A stretch of 5,451 bases of DNA from Bacillota bacterium. Lineage in GTDB: Bacteria; Bacillota_C; Negativicutes; JAEYSJ01. The stretch covers positions 1 through 5,451 of the forward strand of contig JAEYSJ010000331.1 of assembly GCA_023434855.1 (NCBI GenBank), given 5' to 3'. A program made the position numbers and the translations under genes. A model generated the notes under the pieces. It saw only the letters and a list, made by a program, of their open reading frames with translations. It ran no database searches and was not told the DNA's origin. Below, piece by piece: positions 1-4,715 of the stretch (positions are counted from its first letter, which is position 1; each line of letters begins with the position of its first letter).

Positions 1-80
1 CCATTTTGGATGGTGAAGTTAAGCGAGTTAATGTTTGTACCCGTTGTCTCCGTTCCGGAAAAATTCAACGAGCCGTTTAA
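1..80 (+). CDS. rpmB: 50S ribosomal protein L28, C-terminal end (5' partial)
   Basis: The first 80 bases read in frame from position 3 as the last 25 residues of L28, ending VCTRCLRSGKIQRAV and a TAA stop at 78-80; the start lies left of the window. L28 is a small protein of the large ribosomal subunit. The CxxC (CTRC) is the second half of the four-cysteine zinc site found in the 'C+' form of L28; the first CxxC would be near the missing N-terminus. B. subtilis L28 lacks these cysteines, so this is the zinc-binding variant common in clostridia-like Bacillota. A canonical terminator follows four bases after the stop, so rpmB ends its transcription unit here. The identification rests on the conserved C-terminal sequence only, but that tail is very distinctive. 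Confidence 0.93.
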   Translation, partial: ILDGEVKRVNVCTRCLRSGKIQRAV

Positions 81-83
81 TGC

Positions 84-120
84 ATAAAGGACTGGTGAAC
101 AACCAAGTCCTTTATTTTTT
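84..120 (+). terminator. Rho-independent terminator of rpmB
   Basis: The perfect 10-bp arms ATAAAGGACT (84-93) and AGTCCTTTAT (106-115) extend inward with GGT/ACC around a single bulged A (105) and a GAACA loop. A run of T residues (116-120) follows directly. The position, just after the rpmB stop, is what an intrinsic terminator for that gene should show. Confidence 0.92.
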
Positions 121-133
121 CCGGGCTATCCGC

Positions 134-180
134 TAAAGAAGCTGTTTCCGATAGTTTTATCGGAAACAGCTTCTTTATTT
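134..180. terminator. Strong hairpin, likely bidirectional terminator between rpmB and the EamA transporter gene
   Basis: The 19-bp arms at 134-152 and 159-177 are perfectly complementary (TAAAGAAGCTG... / ...CAGCTTCTTTA) around the six-base loop AGTTTT. The outer arm is A-rich on the left and T-rich on the right, so either strand gives a GC-containing stem ending in U-rich sequence. It lies 18 bases beyond the stop of the - strand transporter gene and 14 bases after the rpmB terminator. Neither side has a long clean T run, so its direction is uncertain; the most natural role is terminating the - strand gene. Confidence 0.8.
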
Positions 181-198
181 AGTATCCCCATTTTATTT

Positions 199-1041
199 TC
201 ATTTTTTCGCTGCGGACGGATGGGACAATGCTGTACATGAACCAATGATAAAGATTCCGCCGATAACAGTTGTTAGCTCCGGTGCTTCATTCCAGAATAA
301 AAATCCCCATACCGCGTTATAAATGATACCGATATAACGAACGACTTCGACAACGGCAACACAATCATGCGAAAAGGCCTTCGTTAAGAAAATTTGGCCT
401 ACCAGTGCTATTACGCCGAGAATGATCAGATAGAGAAACTCAGTATGGGTAGGGACTACAAAGTTATCCCATATCATGGGAATAGATACCAATGTGACGG
501 CAGCCATAAAATAAAAGATAATTTCAAACACATGATGTCTTATACTTAAATAGCGGAGAACGATAGCCACGCAGGCGGCAATTGCGGCACTTAATAGGCC
601 AATCAGCACATTGATTGAGTAAGCTGAGAATTGAAAAGGATTGATCGTCAGCATGGCACCAATAAAAGCTAATCCTAATAACGCCCACGTTCTTCGAGAC
701 AATGTTTCCTTAAGAAAAACAGCAGAAAGAAAAATTGCGATAACTGGTGCTAAGTTTATTAGAATGCTGGCATCAACCAATGATATTTGAGAAATAGTGT
801 AAAAATGAGTTATCACGTACAAGCCACCGAGTAGACCTCTTAAGATCAACATAGGGATATCCGAAGTCGAAAACTGTACTTTCTTGCGCCTCATCATATA
901 ATAGATAAGAACAAGACCGATCACACCTCGAAAAAAAGCAACTTCTGCGGAAGGAATTGTTAACGTGACTGCCTTGACAAGGGCATTCATAATACTAAAC
1001 ATTAGTGAAGCTAATACCGCAAAGACTATACCCTGATTCAT
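199..1041 (-). CDS. DMT superfamily transporter, EamA family (RhaT-like permease)
   Basis: A 280-residue integral membrane protein with about ten hydrophobic segments, the usual length and topology for the drug/metabolite transporter superfamily, built as two EamA repeats. Repeat 1 (about 5-132) has the family-like NALVKA and FFRG near residues 19-39 and ends in LKETLSRRTWALLG (110-123). Repeat 2 (about 145-270) ends in LFWNEAPELTTVIGG (248-262), the equivalent acidic loop before the last helix. Members export or import small metabolites; nothing here fixes the substrate. The reading frame extends upstream to a GTG (1068) and an ATG (1053). I chose the ATG at 1039-1041 because the protein then begins MNQGIVFAVLA, directly before helix 1, and GAGGG lies a few bases upstream, although that spacing (about 4 bases) is short. 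The gene stands alone, with its own promoter and Fur-like operator and a terminator behind it. Confidence 0.88.
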   Translation of the reverse strand: MNQGIVFAVLASLMFSIMNALVKAVTLTIPSAEVAFFRGVIGLVLIYYMMRRKKVQFSTSDIPMLILRGLLGGLYVITHFYTISQISLVDASILINLAPVIAIFLSAVFLKETLSRRTWALLGLAFIGAMLTINPFQFSAYSINVLIGLLSAAIAACVAIVLRYLSIRHHVFEIIFYFMAAVTLVSIPMIWDNFVVPTHTEFLYLIILGVIALVGQIFLTKAFSHDCVAVVEVVRYIGIIYNAVWGFLFWNEAPELTTVIGGIFIIGSCTALSHPSAAKK

Positions 1042-1102
1042 TTTCCCTCGCATATATTCTGGTTTCACGCCCTGTTCAACTTTGAGCGTAAGCGAAAATT
1101 AG

Positions 1103-1123
1103 TGATAATAAATATTATTATCA
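1103..1123. promoter_or_regulatory. Fur-type operator at the EamA transporter transcription start
   Basis: A 21-bp inverted repeat with perfect 8-bp arms TGATAATA (1103-1110) and TATTATCA (1116-1123) around the centre AATAT. Its inner 19 bases (1104-1122) match the classic Fur box GATAATGATAATCATTATC at 15 of 19 positions, including both outer GATAAT/ATTATC hexamers in full. It would cover the predicted start site, where a bound repressor would block transcription. Related Fur-family members (PerR, Zur) use similar but distinguishable boxes; the intact TGATAAT/ATTATCA ends favour Fur. The regulator itself is not in the window. Confidence 0.6.
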
Positions 1124-1124
1124 T

Positions 1125-1153
1125 ATAGTAACACTCTTATTTACTGACGTCAA
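1125..1153 (-). promoter_or_regulatory. Predicted sigma-A promoter of the EamA transporter gene
   Basis: Read on the - strand, TTGACG (1153-1148, five of six consensus bases) is followed by a 17-base spacer and TACTAT (1130-1125, four of six). Transcription should start near 1118, giving a leader of roughly 75 bases before the ATG at 1041. The operator-like palindrome at 1103-1123 begins directly downstream of the -10 element. This is prediction from consensus and spacing only. Confidence 0.65.
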
Positions 1154-1248
1154 TGTGATTATGCGTTTTGCTAACTCTAACTAATTTCACTGCTCTAACC
1201 TTCAATATCGTCTCCAACATCACTACATCTTGATCTTTACAAACTAAA

Positions 1249-1295
1249 AAAAGTCAAAGCCCTGTGTCAATCCATGATACAGGGCTTTGACTTTT
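1249..1295. terminator. Orphan intrinsic terminator hairpin inside the divergent intergenic region
   Basis: The perfect 17-bp arms AAAAGTCAAAGCCCTGT (1249-1265) and ACAGGGCTTTGACTTTT (1279-1295) continue inward by one G-U and three Watson-Crick pairs to a five-base loop ATCCA (1270-1274), giving a 21-pair stem. Read on the - strand the stem ends in seven consecutive T residues; on the + strand it ends in TTTTGTTT. It therefore looks like a terminator in both directions, better on the - strand. No coding gene ends at it: the flanking genes diverge, with starts at 1041 (-) and 1443 (+). It may end a small RNA, insulate the two promoters, or be left from a lost gene. Confidence 0.75.
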
Positions 1296-1359
1296 GTTTA
1301 ATTAGATCAGTTTATAGTACAACCAGCAAACAGACTTTCCCCTAAGGCAGTGTAGTTGC

Positions 1360-1382
1360 ATTAAATAATAATATTATTTAAT
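1360..1382. promoter_or_regulatory. AT-rich operator-like palindrome upstream of the permease operon
   Basis: Perfect 11-bp arms ATTAAATAATA (1360-1370) and TATTATTTAAT (1372-1382) flank a central A (1371), about 60 bases before the permease start codon. A weak TTGCAT (1356-1361) could be a -35 element with TAATAG (1379-1384) as a poor -10 at 17-base spacing, which would put the palindrome between the promoter hexamers, a common repressor position. It does not match the standard Fur 7-1-7 or Zur (TCGTAAT...) boxes in register. In such AT-rich DNA part of the symmetry could be chance, although 11 perfect pairs is long. Confidence 0.45.
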
Positions 1383-1401
1383 AGTAATATTATTATTTAA
1401 T
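1369..1401. repeat. Short direct repeats overlapping the permease promoter region
   Basis: TAATATTATT occurs at 1369-1378 and again at 1385-1394 (16-base offset), and TATTATTTAAT occurs at 1372-1382 and 1391-1401 (19-base offset). The second copy sits in its own imperfect 18-bp palindrome (AATAG/TTATT around TAATATTA, 1380-1397). The core AATATTATT is also present in the Fur-like box at 1111-1119. Tandem partly symmetric boxes like this can bind repressor dimers side by side; alternatively it is simply a low-complexity A/T stretch upstream of a promoter. Confidence 0.4.
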
Positions 1402-1402
1402 T

Positions 1403-1430
1403 ATCATACTTATTAATAGATGTGTCACAA
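1403..1430 (-). promoter_or_regulatory. Possible - strand promoter firing towards the orphan terminator
   Basis: On the - strand, TTGTGA (1430-1425, four of six consensus bases) is followed by a 16-base spacer and TATGAT (1408-1403, five of six). A start near 1396 would give a transcript of about 150 bases ending at the strong hairpin at 1249-1295, antisense to the permease leader. AT-rich DNA yields such matches easily, so confidence is low. Confidence 0.25.
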
Positions 1431-1432
1431 AT

Positions 1433-1438
1433 GGAGGT
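1433..1438 (+). promoter_or_regulatory. Ribosome binding site fixing the permease start at 1443
   Basis: GGAGGT lies four bases before the ATG at 1443. In-frame GTG (1422) and ATG (1431) codons further upstream lack a Shine-Dalgarno sequence, and the ATG at 1431 immediately abuts this one. The site therefore selects 1443. Confidence 0.8.
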
Positions 1439-1442
1439 TACC

Positions 1443-2501
1443 ATGGAGACAAACGTAAATTCACACTTAAGTAAGCTTTTAATCCTATCGCTCCTGCTCC
1501 TGGCGAGTACATTGAATCCCGCTGCCTGGCTTCCCAGCGTATTGCCTGGATCTCAAACTGATTTTTTGCAGGAAATGACTGCTATTTTTCTTAGTATTAT
1601 CATCGAAGCCTTCCCCTTAGTACTAATCGGAGTGATTGTTTCTTCGTTTATTCATATCTTTATTTCTGATACGCTTATTCATCGTTTACTACCTAGAAGC
1701 AATATGCTTGGCATCGCGTGCGGCAGCTTATTGGGAATCTTCTTCCCTTTATGTGAGTGCGGCATTATCCCTATCGTCCGCCGCCTAATTCAAAAAGGCG
1801 TCCCTGCGTATATCGCAATACCCTTTATGCTAGCGACACCGGTTATTAACCCTTTAGTTGGTTTCTCCACCTACCTTGCCTTTAATTCCTCCTACGACAT
1901 GCTGGTATATCGCTTCGCCGGCACTTTTGTTTCTGCAAACCTCATCGGAATTCTTTTATATGTTGGAAGGACAAAGTCTGGGGTACTCACTTCTTATACG
2001 GCGGGTCGCAGCTGCTGTCACCATGAGTGTGGCTGCAATCACGAGCATTCGCAGCATCACCCGAGATTATTGATCCGATTACGAGACATGCTGTACCATA
2101 CGTGCGACGAGTTTTTTGATATGGGACGATTCCTTTTGATCGGCTCATTTCTCGCGGCAGTTATCCAGGTAACAGTTCCACGAACGCTGTTGCTAAGCAT
2201 AGGGCAGGAACCTGTTGTATCCATTCTGGGAATGATGGGCTTCGCTTTTGTTATTTCTGTCTGTTCACAAGCTGACGCATTTATTGCGGCCCCTTTTTCA
2301 GCCTCTTTTACCCCTGGCGCAATTGCTGCTTTCTTGATCTACGGGCCAATGCTGGATATCAAGAATGTCATTATGATGTTTACTGCGTTTAGAGTATCTT
2401 ATGTAATCAAACTAGTTTTCCTGATTACAACTACCGTCTTCCTGCTTTCTCTATTAATTAACTATCTTCCTTACCTGAGGGAGGTGTTCACACTTGCATA
2501 G
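1443..2501 (+). CDS. DUF318/ArsP_1-family permease (YcgR/YraQ-like)
   Basis: A 352-residue membrane protein with about eight hydrophobic segments in two halves. Family hallmarks are visible: PLCECGIIP (102-110, the PxCxCGxxP signature), ATPVINP (131-137), SVCSQADAFIAA (272-283) and GPMLDIKN (301-308). The halves are joined by a hydrophilic loop (about 177-220) with a dense cluster CCHHECGCNHEHSQHH at 191-206, which looks like a metal-binding segment. Members are predicted permeases; some relatives (ArsP) export trivalent organoarsenicals, and others sit beside TIGR03943 proteins, as here and as in B. subtilis ycgR-ycgQ, with suspected roles in metal homeostasis. Transport direction and substrate cannot be read from the sequence. 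The ATG at 1443 has GGAGGT directly upstream; the 3' end overlaps the next gene by 8 bases, so the two are co-translated. The AT-rich palindrome block upstream is the likely control site. Confidence 0.88.
   Translation: METNVNSHLSKLLILSLLLLASTLNPAAWLPSVLPGSQTDFLQEMTAIFLSIIIEAFPLVLIGVIVSSFIHIFISDTLIHRLLPRSNMLGIACGSLLGIFFPLCECGIIPIVRRLIQKGVPAYIAIPFMLATPVINPLVGFSTYLAFNSSYDMLVYRFAGTFVSANLIGILLYVGRTKSGVLTSYTAGRSCCHHECGCNHEHSQHHPRLLIRLRDMLYHTCDEFFDMGRFLLIGSFLAAVIQVTVPRTLLLSIGQEPVVSILGMMGFAFVISVCSQADAFIAAPFSASFTPGAIAAFLIYGPMLDIKNVIMMFTAFRVSYVIKLVFLITTTVFLLSLLINYLPYLREVFTLA
2479..2486 (+). promoter_or_regulatory. Ribosome binding site supporting a TTG start
   Basis: GGGAGGTG lies inside the end of the permease gene, seven bases before TTG at 2494. 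This spacing supports the rare start codon, and the overlap with the permease stop (TAG, 2499-2501) suggests translational coupling. Confidence 0.78.
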
Positions 2502-3336
2502 ACTTGCACATGCAATCGAAAATTTACTGCGCCTCCTGATTCTCATTTGTTTTGCGCTCTTGTTTTACCGGGTGATAACAAAGGGCGATCTGCTGCAATT
2601 AATCCATCCGCAATTTACTTATAACGCCACCGTCGGCTTGAGCATCTTTGCCCTGCTGGTTGCCGTGCAAACAATGCGCTTTGTCAGTGATATCCTGGCA
2701 ACCAGGTTTCGAAGCCAGGATCATAAGTTTGCCGGTTGTTTTTATTATATTTTTATCGGCACTCTTGCCATATGTTTTCTTATTCCGACCAAATCCCTGG
2801 GTTCAATAACCGCTGAACAAAAAGGGCTGAAGCATCTTAGCAGTCCCAATAATACAGCATCAACCTCATCTGATAACGCTGCATCCGCTCCTTTATCCAT
2901 CACCAAAATACAGCAACAGCTTCCACCAGTTGTCCCAAAACAAAATCCGGTTCTCCATATTAATGATACAAACCATATCCGTTTGATTACCGCAATGTAC
3001 GAAGAGACTGCGAATTTTATCAGCCGGGAAGTCAATTTAAAAGGTTTTGTCTATCGGCCAGCGGGTCTTAACGACAATCAGTTCATGGTGGTACGGTTTG
3101 AGATTTCCTGCTGCGCCGCCGATGCAGTCCCTAGCGGTTTAATTGTAGAGTGGCCCGGTAACGCTGTATATAAAGTTGACACGTGGATGGAAGTACGCGG
3201 CGTGCTTCAGCAAGGAAGCTATGAGGGAATTACAGTTCCTTTATTGAAAGCAGCTGCGGTTTCCACTATAGACCCCTTGCCTAATCCTTATGTATATACA
3301 GGCGATCCTATCGTGCCTCAAAATCACGAGCAATAA
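2494..3336 (+). CDS. TIGR03943-family permease partner protein (DUF1980, YcgQ-like)
   Basis: A 280-residue protein starting at TTG. The N-terminal part has three hydrophobic segments (about 12-28, 43-62 and 82-98), then a Ser/Thr/Ala/Gln-rich linker (about 103-150) and a C-terminal DUF1980 domain (about 155-270). The domain shows the family landmarks VNLKGFVYR (180-188), RFEISCCAADAVPSGLIVEW (201-220, with the invariant-looking CCAAD) and NPYVY (264-268). The paired cysteines 206-207 are plausible metal ligands. Members are encoded next to a DUF318 permease and are regarded as its partner subunit or accessory factor, exactly the arrangement here. The linker is uneven in composition and probably flexible. 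The C-terminus looks complete. The stop lies only 2 bp from the stop of the convergent methyltransferase gene, and no terminator hairpin is visible after it. Confidence 0.87.
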   Translation: MHRLAHAIENLLRLLILICFALLFYRVITKGDLLQLIHPQFTYNATVGLSIFALLVAVQTMRFVSDILATRFRSQDHKFAGCFYYIFIGTLAICFLIPTKSLGSITAEQKGLKHLSSPNNTASTSSDNAASAPLSITKIQQQLPPVVPKQNPVLHINDTNHIRLITAMYEETANFISREVNLKGFVYRPAGLNDNQFMVVRFEISCCAADAVPSGLIVEWPGNAVYKVDTWMEVRGVLQQGSYEGITVPLLKAAAVSTIDPLPNPYVYTGDPIVPQNHEQ

Positions 3337-3338
3337 GC

Positions 3339-4064
3339 TTACGGTATATCATATTTCTTAGTGTTGCCGTCTCCGTCAAGTCCGGGCAGGCTGAAACGGA
3401 ACAGGTAGGTTGATTCGTATTTTGCCTTAATGTAATCTTCATTACATAAAATATACTTATGCTGTGGCAGCAGCTCAACAAAATCAACAGGAATCATATT
3501 TTTGATGCCGACCAGAAATCCTTCCGTAAAAAAAGCTCCGGCAATTGCATCAAGAGTGTGCAGGTTGGGTTTTAGCACACTCTCCTGAGAAATTGTCTGC
3601 AGAAAATAAGCTGCGCTTGGATTATTATGATAATCGGTATACGTGGCGTAATATACGCCGCCCGGATTGAGCGAAAGCCTGATCTTAGCAGCATGCTCTG
3701 CCAAATCGCCAATCAAGTAAAGCACGGATAGACTAAAGGCAATATCAAACCGTTCGCCAAGCTTTTCGGGTGAACCGGTAACAGCATATCTGAGCGGCAG
3801 CTGACCACGGCGTTCTTCAGCAACTGCTATCGACTTTGCGCCAAGATCGATGCCCGTTGCTGTTTTAAAGGGTTTACGCTCATATAAATACCGCAGGAAT
3901 CCGCCCTGATTGCAGCCGAAATCCAAGATATTGGCTGTTGTCAGCTGCCGCTCCTTCATTGCATCTACCACAGCTTCCCAGCCGGGACGATGCCTTTCTT
4001 CCATTTCATTTTCACCTGCTGTATCCTTCACCCAGGCATCATAAACTACTTCGGGCTTATTCAT
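3339..4064 (-). CDS. Class I SAM-dependent methyltransferase
   Basis: A 241-residue soluble protein with a Rossmann-like methyltransferase core. Motif I, ILDFGCNQGGFL (46-57), forms the SAM-binding glycine loop. GIDLG (71-75) supplies the acidic residue (Asp73) expected to hold the SAM ribose. FDIAFSLSVLYLI (106-118) is the motif IV region, and LNPGGVYY (132-139) precedes strand 5. The acceptor is unknown; the C-terminal third (about 145-241), with several aromatic residues, probably makes the acceptor pocket. The ATG at 4064 is preceded by AGGAGAG with six bases between. The gene starts 39 bp after the second ABC ATPase, on the same strand, so it is the last gene of that operon. It may modify a small molecule handled by the transporter, such as a metallophore or peptide-like ligand, but that is inference from position only. 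Confidence 0.82.
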   Translation of the reverse strand: MNKPEVVYDAWVKDTAGENEMEERHRPGWEAVVDAMKERQLTTANILDFGCNQGGFLRYLYERKPFKTATGIDLGAKSIAVAEERRGQLPLRYAVTGSPEKLGERFDIAFSLSVLYLIGDLAEHAAKIRLSLNPGGVYYATYTDYHNNPSAAYFLQTISQESVLKPNLHTLDAIAGAFFTEGFLVGIKNMIPVDFVELLPQHKYILCNEDYIKAKYESTYLFRFSLPGLDGDGNTKKYDIP

Positions 4065-4103
4065 GTTCCTCTCTCCTCATGATTACTGGAAGCAGCATAA
4101 GCG

Positions 4104-4715
4104 TTACAGCTTATTCAGTTCCGGCAATGAAATAATGCGGGTACATACTTTTTCAGCAAGTGCTTCATTATGGGTAACCACAATTAAGCCCATGCGGCGT
4201 TCTTCCACAATTCGAACCAGCAGTTCCCAAATTTGAGCCTGGGTAATCACATCAAGCATTGTACTCATTTCATCGGCAATTAAAAACCGCGTCTTGGGTC
4301 CAAGTACCCGGGCAATGCAAAAACGCTGCATTTCACCGCCGGATAATTCACTTGGCCAACGGTCAAGCCAGCCCTGTTCAATGCCCATAGCATCCAGTGT
4401 ACCTTGATCGGGAGTCCAGCCTTCCTGTAAGATATCTTTCATGCGCCACAACGGATTTATTGCCTTTTCCGGATGCTGATAGATTAGCTGGAGTGGACTA
4501 TATCCTTCAGCTGGCAGTTCCCGGCCATCCAGTAATACCTTACCTGATGCCGGTTTTATATAGCCAGCCAGTATTTTAGACAAGGTACTCTTTCCGTACC
4601 CAGACGGGCCAACCAGCCCAACGCGCTCACCCTCTCCTATGGATAACGTAACATCTTTTAATATCCATGGACCCTTGTGGTAGCGAAAACTGATATTTTT
4701 TGCCTCAAGTAGCAT
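4104..4715 (-). CDS. ABC transporter ATP-binding protein, OppF/NikE-like
   Basis: A 203-residue nucleotide-binding domain, complete but compact. Walker A is GPSGYGKST (36-44), the Q-loop Gln80 lies in IYQHPEKAINP (78-88), the signature is LSGGEMQR (124-131), Walker B is RFLIADE (143-149) with catalytic Glu149, and the switch His is in VVTHNE (179-184). The loop after Walker B reads DEMSTMLD where most of the family has DEPTSALD. It lacks the C-terminal extension typical of full-length OppF, so it is shorter than the usual 260-330 residues. The frame opens at a GTG (4736), but I chose the ATG at 4715: it gives the standard opening MLLEAKNISFRY and has GGGGAGG about 11 bases upstream. It overlaps the end of the preceding ATPase gene by 11 bases. 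With that gene it would form the heterodimeric ATPase pair of a peptide- or nickel-type importer. Confidence 0.87.
   Translation of the reverse strand: MLLEAKNISFRYHKGPWILKDVTLSIGEGERVGLVGPSGYGKSTLSKILAGYIKPASGKVLLDGRELPAEGYSPLQLIYQHPEKAINPLWRMKDILQEGWTPDQGTLDAMGIEQGWLDRWPSELSGGEMQRFCIARVLGPKTRFLIADEMSTMLDVITQAQIWELLVRIVEERRMGLIVVTHNEALAEKVCTRIISLPELNKL

Noticed and set aside
1042..1068. Upstream starts (GTG at 1068, ATG at 1053) for the EamA gene
   Set aside because: Neither has a well-spaced Shine-Dalgarno sequence, and both add a charged tail before helix 1 that is atypical for the family.
1145..1152. TGACGTCA palindrome
   Set aside because: An 8-base palindrome that mostly overlaps the -35 element; expected by chance and not a known bacterial operator on its own.
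1287..1318. Possible + strand promoter TTGACT ... TATAGT for the permease
   Set aside because: Good hexamers, but the spacer is 20 bases and the -35 lies inside the terminator stem; not convincing.
1302..1361. 19-codon ORF on the - strand (MQLHCLRGKSV...) inside the candidate small RNA
   Set aside because: No ribosome binding site precedes the ATG, the upstream DNA is pure A/T, and no family resemblance is visible; too short to support as a gene.
3311..3329. TCGTG/CACGA hairpin near the end of the TIGR03943 gene as a terminator
   Set aside because: Only five pairs, within coding sequence, and no T run follows on either strand.
4097..4114. ATAAGC/GCTTAT hairpin at the ATPase-methyltransferase junction
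   Set aside because: Six pairs without a T run; too weak for a terminator and probably chance, although an RNA processing role cannot be excluded.
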